Positions 12,570 through 25,500 of a DNA stretch of 64,000 nt are shown piece by piece. How positions within the stretch are numbered: position 1 is the stretch's first letter; each line of letters begins with the position of its first letter. This DNA is from Spirodela intermedia (Eukaryota > Streptophyta > Magnoliopsida > Alismatales > Araceae): positions 2,198,501 to 2,262,500 of the forward strand of contig LR746279.1 of assembly GCA_902729315.2 (NCBI GenBank). The letters are read 5' to 3'. A program made the translations under genes and the position numbers. The notes below the pieces were generated by a model that saw nothing but the letters and a program-made list of their open reading frames with translations, made no database searches and was not told where the DNA came from.

Positions 12570-14033
12570 ATTTAGGGCACGTTTTTAATGCAGTGGCCCT
12601 GATTTTTCGTAATTCTTGTGATGTATGGGATACCTACTCTTAATCATCAATCAATCATTAAGAGTTGCCTGATGAATCCTAGTTCAATGGTGTCAGAATC
12701 AGGGCTTTCCCTTCAGTATCAGCTGATTACGTTGACATATCCGAGTTGTGAGTAATATCCATGGTTGTCAGCCAAAAGCTGGGATTGGAACATGAGCTTC
12801 AGATCAAAGGTTTCTGGATGGAATCCAGGTGTTATGCTATCCCTTCTCACCTTCTTATGGCCTCTGTTGGAAACATTTTTTAAAGGATATCTGAAATTTT
12901 CTCTTGGGTTTGTAGAGATGTGAACTGTGATAGATAATCTGCTACCTTGCTCTTCTCCAGAGCTCCAAAGGGTAGATGGAATATTTATCTCGTTTGCTAG
13001 GAATCTAGATAGATGTTTAGATGCTAGAGTCTCTCTTACGTTTGACTTTGTACTCCGAGAATGAATGGATTTTTCTTCTTTTCCTTGAGTCGTATTACCT
13101 TAACTAGCAGCATTTATCAACTTACAGTGGGGCCAACTCTTGCTTATTTTCTCTTTAACGACCTTTAAGTAGTAAAATGGTCGTATTGTGTGCGGTCAGC
13201 ATTCATATCCTCGCTTACTGCTGAAACTTATTTAGCCCACATCGGACAGCAGGTTCACATGTTACCTCCTGGTTAATTATAATCTAGAACGTATGACATG
13301 AGAGAAAAAAATTAGGATCGAAATCTAACTCGAGTTAGTACAAAATTCAAGCCTCCATTCCCAAGTAAGCCTCATCTTCTTAATTATATGCCTGTGAAGA
13401 GTTTAGGAATGCATATGTTTGGATTACAATGCACCAGGGAAATCTGGAGTTAGCTTGAGTCTCAAAATCCCAGCTTAGAAAGAAAAAAATTGCTTGGCTT
13501 CATCCAAACCTGTCTTTATCCAGGCCCAGTTTGGACTTTGATAGGCTCCGATTTGGAAGTTTACAGCATATTCTTCTTTCCATGCTGTTGACCAGGGTGT
13601 CCCTCTCCCCCCTTACCGTCTCTCTCTTCTCTCTCTCTCTTTCTCTCTCCCTTTCATATATAGTGCATGCTGTACAAGACGAGATTTTCATGGTTGTCTG
13701 TCCTTGAGCGTGATTTCCTAGCTTTTCTTTGAGTTCAGAGTTCAAAAAGATGCTTGAGCTGAGCTTGGCAAGGCCCCAGCCTATTGACCGTCCTAAATCA
13801 CAACATTCTTCTAAATAATGTTGGTTAAATTTTTATGTTTCTCTAAATAATTTTGTATTTTTCTCTGTATTATATTCTGTAAAGCTGAATACCAGTACAA
13901 TGGTCAAAAAAATAAATAGACTGGAGCCTACCTAAGTTGGTTGTGATAAACCTCCCTATTTTAGGGTAAACATTACAAATGAAGGAATCATGCTATATCC
14001 TAGACTTAGAGAAGACTGACATAAGTCGATGCA
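12570..14033. other. Intergenic gap between convergent TRM10 and ABC1K5
   Basis: The gap should hold the 3' UTRs of both flanking genes. A CT-rich microsatellite lies around 13615-13650. No gene, RNA or mobile element was recognised. Confidence 0.6.
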
Positions 14034-17000
14034 TCAGAACATCTTCTCGATTTTGTTGAGCTTCTGTATTCTTCGCATAGATCTAATTGACATAACCAAC
14101 ATTATACCTGCATGCCATAATTCAAAAATTAGTCACTAGCATTCATATAATGTCAGCATCGTGGGGAAAAACATTGAAAATTCATCAGCTCTGGAAAATA
14201 CTTGAAATCTTTTACGATTCATTCAATGGGTTGATTTTTCCACTCTAACCGCTATGAATACAAGCCTGTATCATCACTCTTATCTCAACTGTACCAGACA
14301 TTGAACACGAAATGGTACACACCAACCTTTAGTCATTGATCATTAAATATTAAGTCTTGGTGCCCTACACACATCATTGTTAGATTTTCTTAAGCCCAAT
14401 ATGCTGTCAATGGTGTGAACATTATCTTATAAGCCGACTCTTGATGGGTTTGAATCAGAGCAAGTGATCCAGTTAGATATGCAAAATACTCACCAGCACC
14501 AATGAAAGTTCCATTAGCAATATCGGGGATGCCTTGGCTGCTTATTGTGACTCCAATATGCAGCAGTGTTCCTCCCAAAACTGTATAAATAGTAGCCATT
14601 TGCATGATTGATGCCTTCTGAGCCGCTCTTTCGGACTGAAAGTAGATTTCATTTACTCATTCAGGATAAGATCAACAAGACTAGAAAAACCTGATAGAAG
14701 AGCTACGTTTCTTCTAACTTTGGAAAGATCTATCCTCTGAAGTCATACAGGTTCTGTTAGGCAGACTGGCTGATGAGAGAATAGATGGGGAGCATACCTC
14801 AAGTACTCTGACTCTCAGTTTCAAGTCACCAGACTCTAGCTGTCTTATAAACTCTTCTATTTGCTGGATTCTGTAGGGCATGGAGAGAGTGTAATTTCTG
14901 GCCTGCAACCAAGCAACATAAGTCTGTAAACCTGGGTGATGAGCCAACAATTCTTATTATCTTTGACCAGAATCAGAAAAAAAAAGAGAGAGGATAATCC
15001 ATGAAATATTTACTACTAGAGTATGCTGCCTTTCATAACGCCCTAGACTCTGCAGGTTTATCTATCAGTTGTTCTCAATATTGAAGCGAACACAAAGATG
15101 AAGGACAGGAAGAGATGGAGTTCAAAGTCGGTACGTCATTCGTTTGCCGTCTTATCTCCTCCACCAGTTCTGCTCCACTGCGTTGTTTCTGTCTTGTGTC
15201 TATCAGCTCCTGCATTTCAACCATGTATGTATATATGTATGGTAAATTAGCTTTTCTGTGACAATATACCACGAAAGATAGCATCAATGGCTTAAATCAG
15301 CACATACCTGCACATAAGGTGCGGCGACTCTTGCAAAGGAAAATTCTGGATCTAGAATGTACCCAATGCCTGTTGAGGAGAAAATTCATGGGTAAATTGA
15401 CTTTGATTAGCTATCAACCACTTATTTGAGACCATTCATAGTGATAAGAACCAAAACCTTGGTAATAGAGAGATGATGAAAGAAAATTTCTGTTCCATCA
15501 ACATATAACATTGATCTGGAACACAAGGCATAATCTTGAGAATCTGATGCTGTTGGACCTGTTGAATCTTGTTTCAGCTCCTCTTGTTTAGTGTTTTTCT
15601 TATTTTCTGATCATGAGCATCGATATCCACTATCTAATTGGATAATAATTATCTACTGTCTGATCACGTCATCATCCTCATAAATGTACCACTGTAAGTT
15701 GTGCGCACAGACCAAGAGCAGTGCCTCGTAATTCCATTCATACCCCCTTGAACTTGTTCAATTTCTTTTATTCCTTCGTTGCGTATTCCCCTTGACTTAT
15801 ACGGCTTGGTACCCTTGACCAGAGCCCTTTCACTCGAACATTTGAACATATTAGCTTGCCATCTTCATGGTCTTACTGACCTATTCACTTACCTTGTGAA
15901 CCCACAGATGCTTCCTTTCCCTTCAAGGTAGGGTTTTTTTTTCATCCAATACGATCCATACCCATCGTCTATAATTCTGTATTCGACAATTTACACCGAC
16001 TTACCATGGAACTTATGCAATGTATGCTAATTTATTAAAAATTAGAGAAAATTGATTGATTTTTTAAATATTATTCATTTTATACATTCATTGAAAGGAA
16101 CATGGAAGGAATACTTTTTCCCTTTCCCTATAATGCAATATTTTCCTGTGCTTATTCCACCAATAGAGCCAACATCTAAAGAAGTCTGCCCACAAGTTAG
16201 GAACATAATATTTCATGCATTGAAGTGAGAACTGACCTTCAATGGTTGTGAATGCCTTCATCACAAAGGTGAAAGTGGAAGGAAATGAAATCGGCTTGTC
16301 AGAGGCTATTGCAAACAAATCCTGCAAAACATAGTCCCCATGATTTACCAAGATATCAATCATCATATCCTAATAATCTATAGTTCATGAGGGCATATTA
16401 AAATTTAATTATTCACTATTTTAGTTATTTTTTAGAAAACAAAAAAAAAACTTGACTGACCTCACCGATTGCAGCCACAGTCTGCGCCTGATCCGGCCTT
16501 TGGTTCATTAAATTGTCCATGAAGAATTGCACAGTTCTCCGCACCTAAGCATTCAAAACTTATATCATCATCCGATATTTGCCCAGACTTCTCTCTACTA
16601 AACGGAAAATAAGCTGCAGAGGCACTGACTGATGTCATGTCTCCAGTTGGTTGAAGCACTTCCAGATCAATGAGACTTCTCAACACCTGCATTGATGCGG
16701 CCGTGTTATTCCCCCTTAGAACACATATTCATATTTATTTTATAAAATTATCGTTGCAAACCTATTTTTGCACCTTTTATCAATATAATCATATATATTT
16801 TTATATATAAGAACTAATATGAGGATACTCATAACAATCACAGACTTTGGTCAAGGTCTGTTAATCTTTCCCTTGATTTATGGACATTTTACTGCACAAA
16901 ATCATAATTTATCCGTGTTGATTATCATGGGTCATAATGATAAAAAATATTGCACGTTCCTCAAGTCCGATTATATTGTTCATAAAATTTCTTCATATAT

Positions 17001-20000
17001 ATCACCTCTGATTTTCTGTGGTAGCAATGAACAATGCTAACAGTGACGAACCTTCTTAGTATCTTTCTCGTACACTGCAAAGAACAGCTCCAGCAGTCTC
17101 TCTTGCGTGAACGATTTGATCTCACCCATCATTCCAAAGTCATAGTACACGAGAGATCCATCCCCATCGATAGCAAGATTTCCAGGATGCGGATCGGCGT
17201 GGAAGAAACCAGCCTTCAATATCTACATCAACCCCGAACCCAATTGAGAAGGTAAGTGAACTGACATTCGTAGCTTATTTAATCATTATTACTAATAATA
17301 TCGATAAATTATAATAATAAGGTCAGAAAATATCTACAGAAAATTATTTTTAGAAAGATGTGGAGTTTACCTGGATCAGGTATGATTCTATTGCATTTGA
17401 AGCGATCTTAGAACGGCGATAGCCTCTGGCATCTATCTTATCCAGATCAGTTATTTTTATTCCTGCCCACAGAAAAATTGCTGAATCTAGTAAAGAACAT
17501 GCAAGAACATTGATCAAATCTTTTCCTTCGTTGTGTGCCCATTTCAGGAGAGATATGATTCACTCCAGGTTAGTTACCTGGGACGTACTCGAGAGTCAAT
17601 ACTTTTCTTGATGTGTATTCCCATAGAACAAGCTAAGAAAAGAAAGAGGATGATCGATTAGGATGAAATTATTTTTCAGAAAATAAAAATAAAAATTGGC
17701 GCAATCGTTGAGAAGAACTTACTGGCACTCGGACCCACTTTACATTTCTGAAATCTCGACGAAATCTATCTGCGTTCTTTCCCTCGTTGATGTAATCAAT
17801 TTCTTCATACAAAACCCTTCAAAAAAATAAAAAAATAAGATGCAAGAACATGATCATGGGGGTTCATGTCATAGAATCATGATCGAGTAAATAAGGAAAA
17901 AGGGGAAAATGATCAATAATTATTATGTTGGATTAAAAAAAACCCATTTTCAGACTGTTCTCAAAATCACCAGCATTGGGATAGAAATCAAGGAGCATAA
18001 TCATGGGGGCTTCTGTCATAGAAACATGGTCACGTAAATAAGGAAAAAAAAGAGGAAATTGATTAATAATTATTATATTGCATTAAAAAAAACCCATTTC
18101 CAGGTTGTTCTCATAATCACCAGCATTGGGTTAGAAATCATGGAACATGATCATGGGAGCTCATGTCATAGAAACATGATCAAGCAAATAAGGAAAAAAA
18201 GGAAATTGATTAATAATTATTATGTTGCATTAAAAAAAAACCATTTCCAGGATGTTCTCGGAATCACCATCATTGAGATAGTATGGATCTAAGACTTACT
18301 TTGAACATTCGTCGTATATTGCAACCCAATCCCTCTTTGGCCCTCCAAATGCTTCACTTCTCTGAAAGTACTCGGTTACAATTTTTAGGTTTCCTAGAGA
18401 AAATCAAAACGCAGATCTTAGCAAAATATCATATCATCTTATAACTTCCAGATCAAAACCGAAATGAGAAATGCATCGGAAAAAATAAAAAAAGTTCATA
18501 GATGAGCAAGCATTTTACATAAATGAATCTTATCCATTTAATTACAAAAAATCGATTTTTTTTCGTATAATGTTGTTAGGTCGCATATAGTGATTAATTG
18601 ATCCCATACTTAGATCTATGTCGAACAGCTTCTTCAGACCAGGCCTTTGGACCTTGACCACCACCTTCTCTCCATTGTGCAGAGTAGCACGATGCACCTA
18701 AGTAAAAAAAAAATCAAACCAATATATTTGGGTACATCAGGGAGAAGCAAGATAATCAGTCTACATTGATAATATTTTTTTTAAAAATATAATTCATCTG
18801 ACGAACTAATGAAAAATTGCCTGCTCTATGCTCAAGGAAGACGGAGAGTTTCCATGAAAATAATGAAAATTCCGTCCGCGCTTAATTATTGGTAAATAAT
18901 TAAATAATTACCGGAAAGTTTCTATGAAAAAAGTGAGCGGTAAAATATAGGAAAATAGTTGCGATTAAGTGCTTGCATAGAGAATGAGATCATCAAGAAA
19001 TGAGAGATGATGCGGTGTAGAGGGGGCTACCTGGCCGAGACTAGCGGCGGCGATCGGCCGGTCTTCGAATTCCTTGAATAGCACGTTGATGGGGGCGCCG
19101 AGCTCGGCCTCTATGTAACCCCTCGCCCTGGCCGGCGAGAACGCGGGCACCCGGTCCTGCGGATCGTCCCACCATTTCCAAAAGGCAAGGACGTCAACGA
19201 CCCATCTCTCTCTAAAAAGATTACTTGTCGCTCGCTCACTTGGAGCTTAGCGAGTTCATCGACGAACTCCCTGGGGAGGTCTCTATCTCTCTCTCTAGAT
19301 ATATATCTATATATATTCTCTCTCTCTCCCTCTCTCTCTCTCTCTAAAAGAGATAAGTGGTCGCTTGCTAACTTGGAGCTTGGCAAGCTCATCGACGAAC
19401 TCCCTCGGAAGGGCTCTCTCTCTCTCTCTCTCGATCTCGTTAAAGGTGATAACTGGTCGCTTGCTCACCTGGAGCTTAGCGAGCTCATCGACGTACTCCC
19501 TGGGGAGGAGGTCGGACCTGGTAGAGAAGAGCTGCCCGAGCTTGATGAAGGTGGGCCCCAGCTGCAACACGCAGTCCCGCAGCCACGTAGCCGTCCGCCG
19601 CCACCTGGCTTTCTGCAATTGGTCGAAAGCGACAGTTAGGACAAAACATAGGAAGATAATCGTATGCCCCATATATACGGAAATTGAACAAGAAATAAAA
19701 ATATTTACATATGTAATCGGCTTATAATTTTTAAATATATGATAAAATTTTAGTCCGAAGCTCTCTCTCTTCCCACCCATCATCAGAACGGTTGATCATG
19801 GGTGAGCCTGATCGACGTCGAGGTCGGAGTCGATCAGACGCTAATCCGACCGTTCAATCCCGGGCCTGTCTTGTCGGGCCCGGCCCGCCGCCCTATAATT
19901 AATCACGTTTTTTATGCACTTCCACGTCTACGGAGGACAACGCGACGATTTCCAGGGGTCTCGGAAGTCATCATGCATAGGAAGAAGGCGACAGGCGCGG

Positions 20001-20023
20001 CGGTGGGAGAGAGAGAGAGAGCG

Positions 20024-20085
<62 letters not shown>

Positions 20086-20538
20086 ATGCGTGAGGCTCTT
20101 TCTCACCTGCTTCTCCTCTGTGAAGCCCCCGCGGTACGTCCATTCGGCGGCGTCCATCTTCACCCGGAGGTTGAGTGTGAGGAGGAAGCTCCATACATCC
20201 ACCGTCCTCCGCCAGGCATTGTACCCTCCCTGCTCCCACCCGAACGCCACCACCGCCGCCGCCGCCGCCGCCGTTCTTACTTCCTCTCCCGAGCTTGGCG
20301 GCACCGGCGGCCGGCGGCGGACCCGTTCCACGGCAACGAGGGGCCCCTCGGGCGAGCTCCTCCTCGCTAGCTCCGTCGTAGGAACCATCCTCGAAGGGCG
20401 CCCGTTGATGCGCCGCCCTGCCGCGCCGGGCCTCTGCTGCTGTTGCGCCGCCCGCACCGGCGGCGCCGCCCGGAAAAAGGGCCCTCCTCCGCCGCCGGTC
20501 CTCGCCCGAAGAGAGAATTCCGCCCCTCGGAGGCCCAT
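14034..20538 (-). CDS. ABC1K5: Plastid ABC1-family atypical kinase ABC1K5, 17 exons, 659 aa
   Basis: This is a UbiB/ADCK-type atypical kinase; plant members of this clade act in plastids, often at plastoglobules, in prenyl-lipid metabolism and stress. Exons in transcript order are 20107-20538, 19469-19612, 19031-19156, 18610-18697, 18300-18393, 17723-17816, 17578-17632, 17371-17462, 17052-17222, 16630-16686, 16461-16544, 16237-16321, 15308-15369, 15135-15209, 14798-14902, 14494-14635 and 14034-14107, summing to 1980 nt in one frame. Signatures are the family KLGQ motif at 168-171, the alanine-rich loop AAASLGQ near 228, the ATP lysine K249, HADPHPGN with D385, and DFG at 403-405. The N-terminus is basic and Ser/Ala-rich, fitting a transit peptide. 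Hydrophobic stretches near 600-645 may be membrane-embedded. The closest relative I recognise is Arabidopsis At1g71810. Intron 2 carries two partial copies of the exon 2 end. Confidence 0.94.
17845..18290 (+). repeat. Tandem repeat, three copies of about 150 bp, in ABC1K5 intron 5
   Basis: Three successive, slightly diverged copies share the landmarks TCATAGAA.CATG, AATAAGGAAAAA, TAATAATTATTAT and CACCAGCATTG. The TATTATGTTG landmark recurs at 17921, 18071 and 18218, giving unit lengths of about 150 and 147 bp. The last copy runs almost to the splice donor after exon 5. Confidence 0.85.
19221..19508 (-). repeat. Triplicated exon 2 / splice-donor segment of ABC1K5
   Basis: A unit of about 58 bp that spans the last codons of exon 2 and the splice donor occurs three times: 19451-19508 (the real exon end and donor), 19356-19412 and 19221-19279. 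The two extra copies lie in intron 2 and still encode [12 protein letters not shown] followed by potential donors GTTAGC and GTGAGC. CT microsatellites separate the units. The extra copies keep Phe where the used exon has Tyr. Confidence 0.85.
20009..20082 (+). repeat. (GA)n microsatellite in ABC1K5 intron 1
   Basis: A GA run of about 74 bp, interrupted by two GCGA units near its start. On the coding strand it is a CT tract starting about 25 nt after the exon 1 donor at 20105-20106. Confidence 0.9.
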
Positions 20539-21622
20539 CTTGAGAGATCGTTACTGGGGGGGGTGGGGGGGAGGAATCCCGAGTGGTGCACTTTCAGAGG
20601 ACTTTAAACCGGGAGGAAGAAGAGGGAGGAGCTTCCGTATGGAGAAGCCAAACCTAGGAAAATAGCAGACCTAGCCAATGGGATCCCGCCACGTAAGCTT
20701 GACGTGCCGGACCCGACTTGGGCACCTGCAAAGTGGTTAGCTCGAAGAAAATATTTTTATGAAAATGCCAAATATTTCTTAAATAGCCGACAAGAGAGTA
20801 AAAAATGGGAAAGGATCTGACGGTCATGATTAGAATGGAGGGCTCAGATGATTCCACGCATCAGACAATGTGAGGGATCTCGACCAAGGTTTCCGAAGTC
20901 AAAAACCCATATATTTATATTGGACGGCTTTCAGATAAACATACCTTATTTTATGTAAGTTTATTTATTTTTGATAGGTCCTCCAGATAAATTATCATGA
21001 TATATATGCCCCCCTTTCTCTCTCTAAATTGCCATTGCTAAAAAAATGGATATTCATAAATGAAATATGAATATTTTCTTTTAATGTAGCGTACATTTCT
21101 AAAATGGCTCAAAGACCATGTAGAGCCATCCAGGGCCAGGCCCAGGCTGCCCAAAAGCCCGTAATTTTCTCCGGGCCCCGGACCAGGCCCAGGCCCATCA
21201 TGTCTCTCCCTCTCCACGTATACAAGCCCGAGAGAGAGAGAGAGGTTTTTCTGGGTTTGAGTGTGCTTTAGAGAGAGGAATCTTACCGAGCCGGGCCTAG
21301 CAAAACTCCCTACCGGCCCGGGCACTGGTTCGAGTGGAGGACGTGGACGGTCAGCTTACCGCCAAGGGTTCGGTAGGGTTGGCGACTGGGACCGCAGTCC
21401 GTTCCGTGCACATCTCTACCTCCAGCGGGCCCCCAGTGCACCGGGAAACAAACCGTTAAAGTGTGGGGTCCACAGTGAAGACATGAACCTTTAGAGGCGT
21501 ATTCATCTAAAGATGCACAAGATAAGGACTTTTTCTGAAATAGCCAAGGAGGGCTTTTCTTAAATTTGAGCTACTTAGTTTTTGTGCGAGTTGAGATGAC
21601 TTTTATCTAACTTTTCAAGGGA

Positions 21623-21658
<36 letters not shown>

Positions 21659-21687
21659 TCTCTCCCCCCCTCTCTCTCTCACTCATT

Positions 21688-21720
<33 letters not shown>

Positions 21721-21963
21721 CTACGTGGACGTAAAGAGTCAGCTTAGATATCGCCGAGGTCTGAACTTCATTGGGTCAGCCTGAAGCCTGCTTTATATTT
21801 ACTTATGTAGAGCATTTTGCTCAATATACAAACTAAGTTAGCTGACGGATTCCATATTCCCTATAAATTGACTGAGAAAATATAATCTTCTATGTTTTCA
21901 TTCCTTGAATCCGTTAGTTAGACTCTCAAAATAAGAGAGATTACAAACTGAAGATCAAGATTT

Positions 21964-22003
<40 letters not shown>

Positions 22004-22545
22004 AAGACGTGTCTTTCTTTCATAGATCCATCCAGCATTCCGAGGCATAGAGAGGGAAAGGACAGGGACCCTCCTACAGAACCAGTCATCACCCACATCT
22101 GCGAGCAACTTACGACCAAATATCAAGGAAAAGCTCTCTTCCTCCCCCTACAGTTCTTGATGTCCATTCCATCACCAATCCTCACCAACTAAGAAAGTCC
22201 AACAGATGTTGCAGAGGGTTCCCTCATCTCAAATTTTACCATAAAAAGACACTGAGTTTGCCCTTGGTCGTTGACCATGAAGCAAGGAGGCAAAATTTTC
22301 AGAAACCAGGCGTAAACATTGAACAAAGTCAACTCCTGGACTGTTCACCTTCAGAAGACTGAGTGAGGAAGCCGCCGTTCACCCAGCCTAAGGCGCCACA
22401 TAAATCTTCACCTTCTCCCCAAGAATTTCAAGTCTTCATCCATCCTCAGCTTTCCTTTTCCGTGACAGTCAGGGATGTGGGTTTCTGTGCAAACCCACAT
22501 CCGATCAAGAAGATAATCACCAAGTGAGGGGCTTCTGACAGAGGA
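20539..22545. other. Region between ABC1K5 start and SRT1 stop
   Basis: This is the upstream region of ABC1K5 followed by the 3' flank of SRT1. It carries a G-rich run at about 20556-20572, CT tracts at 21625-21721 and a GA tract at 21967-22002. No open frame here is credible as a gene. Confidence 0.6.
21625..21721 (+). repeat. (CT)n compound microsatellite
   Basis: CT dinucleotides interrupted by two poly-C runs. A related GA tract follows at 21967-22002. Confidence 0.85.
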
Positions 22546-25500
22546 TTAGGGTTTCTTGGGTCTCTTCGGGGAGGATTGGCCACCATTGACGCCCTCGCCG
22601 CCTCTTTTCACTGTGCTGCCATTGTCGCAGGGGGTGGCATCCGGCGACGATGCCTTTGAATCTTCTTCGGAGATGTCGTGTTTCAGGATATTGGTGACCA
22701 TTGCGTCCACACGGAGTTCAGATCTGAGGAGGGATCTCCGCTTGACGGTCGCATGCTGCCCACATGATCGATCTTCGATCGCAGAGGCCCGGAGGTTCTG
22801 GATAATCAGATCCTCGTCGCTGTCGAAGCTCTTGCTTGAAACCTGCACGGGCAAACAGGATGATTACTATTTCTTCTCGTCGTTGGTCTCGGCGAGGACA
22901 CGGTCACAGTGAATCAAGAACAGTCCGATGGGTTTGACCCACCAAAGATTAGATAATATCAATTAGGAGATAATCCGGTGGGGAGTTGACTTTGATACTT
23001 TTTAAAGAAATCTGGGACAAATAAATGAAGATGCGCTGCGTAATAGAGGGAATTGTCTACCTGGAAGTCAACGGCCCATTCGATTATGATGAATGGACAA
23101 CCACAGCCTTCGATGAGGTTGAACTTCAACATTATGTTAAATGATCTGGCCTTCGTCTTCCTGGAGGAATAGCAAGAAAAAAAGGAAAATAATAAAAAAT
23201 AAATACCAGTACAGTGGATTTTTCTATATTTTTTTTCACAGGGTTTATCTGTTTTTTATATTCATGTACTGTTCGGAATACCTCCTCAGAGAAAATGGCT
23301 GCTCGTCTAAAAGGGCAGTCTTTAAATCCGGCCTGTCAGGGAAAGAGACCTGAGGAGCGGAAAGAGAAAATCCACGTCAGAAAATATCACAAAATGGAAA
23401 ATCAGCTGAAGAAGGGAAAGCCACGTCAGATCTGCATGGTTCGCTATAAATGGTGGGGGATTTCCTGTTGATGATACTCTTTACATTACACAGTTCACAT
23501 GTCAGCAAAATCGATAACTAAATAAGAGATTCCAGAAGAAGCGTAAAAGACCCAGATTATCTAGGCCAAAAATAATAATAAAAATCATCATTCTGCACCT
23601 AAAAGGGGAAAAAGGAGTAATTTTTCTTGGTAGGAAGGGGCAGGAACATCTCCTGGCCATGCTCTTGTTGAGCTTCTGTGAACTGATCAAAAGAAGCTGC
23701 TCCCTCATCTTCGTGCACTTAAATGCCCAGGGAAACCAAATCTTTGATGCTCGAACTCATCTCAGTCTAATTAATCCCCCATTGAAGGGCATGATTCTGT
23801 TTCTTGTGGGCACAGCTCCACGGAAGAGTATCATTTTCTTACACGGATGAGAAGAGAATTCGATGCGTAGATTCAATAAATTGAGAAATTAGTGGCACAG
23901 TGCTACCTTGCCCTCATCTCGATAGATGTCTTGGGTAATCATTCTCGAATTAGTTCCTGGCCACTAACTAGAATGGGTCATGTCCCACTGACTACCATGA
24001 CTAGTAGCTCATTTGCAGATGAACCCTAACCACTAATGAAGGAAAATAACAAGTAGAAAGAAATTTTCTAAATGGTCCCGCCCACTAGAGCCACAGAGAG
24101 TAGCAAAGCGTTTCCATGTGTAGCTCAATAAAGGTAGCGACCCAACTGAGTGGGCTCTGAGCTAGAGAGCTAAACAGGTAGTATCCATTTTATTGTGAGC
24201 AACTCCAGCAGAGAGCTAGAGAGCTAAAAAGAGTACTGGAGCAGAAGCTAAAAAAACGATCAAAGCTGGCTAATGTCTGCAAACTACGACTATAGGTTTC
24301 AGTCTTGCTAAAGCCAGTTCGTTCGCCTTGATAGCATCTTAGGAACGGTTCGGTAGATCACATTCATAAACTTGTTCAGTAAACATTCGATACAAAGAGA
24401 AGATATACCTAAGTAAACCAGAACTCATATTCATTAACCTAAAAAGTTTTTCATCCAATTCTTCTGTTTCTCAATCCTTAAATAAATCCGTAAGATAACA
24501 GAAACCTTCTTCAATGAATTTCAAGACAAAATCAAAGAAGGGTAAATGAGATTCATACCTCCACAGATTTTATGAATGGTAATGGAGCTTTCTGACCATG
24601 GATGCTAGAAATCCTCAGTGTCCAACATACATATAGGTTCCCTGGATCATGAAGCCAAAGTAATGTAAGACAGAGAAAACCGATTTGTCCATCAACCGTT
24701 CAATTTTTATGTTCTCAATATAATGTCATCCATGAAATATTAGTAAGTCTATCATATGTTAACCAGGTACTAACCTAAAGCACTCTTTCAGGTGCACAGA
24801 TCTTTACAACTTAAAAAGATTACAAAAGTCTCAAAGAATGTAATTCGCACCGCTATCGTCATCATCAAAAGTTGTCAGCGTTGTGGACGACTCATATCCA
24901 AATTTAAACAATTGAGGAGAATAAGATAAGCAAAAAGCCATTGTTGAATCTCCTTCACCACTCCAACGCAAGGTAGAAGATCACATCAGACATTTTTTGA
25001 AAATCCAAGAACTCGATAAATCATTGTTAAACAGATCATGAATATGTAAAGAACCCTCATCAGAAAAGTTTGAAATTGAACAAAGAGTACATAAAAAGTT
25101 AAAATACATTTTTTGGATGCAAAATCTGACTAAAAATAGACACCAATGCAAACATAAAAATTATCACTTGATAGCAAGAAAATGTTTTTTTTGGTAAGGA
25201 AAAAAGTAAACTGCAAGAGATTTGTAAACTGCAGGAGATAACAAGCTTACTTTTGGGGGATTGAGAAAGGGCAAGCTGGATCAGATCAATTCTAACATAT
25301 GGCGGTATCTGTAGATTAAGACTTTTCATCAAACCGGCAATTACCTGTGCAAGTAGTCACCAGTAAAGAATTAGGCCAAAAATAAATGCGAAATGAAAAG
25401 AAAAGCACTCTGCACAAGCAACACACGGAATACAGCACCATCGTTGACATAAAACTGTGATTATTGTAGAAAACGGTATTTAATGATGATAAAAAGTTGT

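Noticed and set aside
20090-20665. 191-codon plus-strand frame
   Set aside because: Antisense to ABC1K5 exon 1, whose frame is supported by splicing to exon 2 and by homology.
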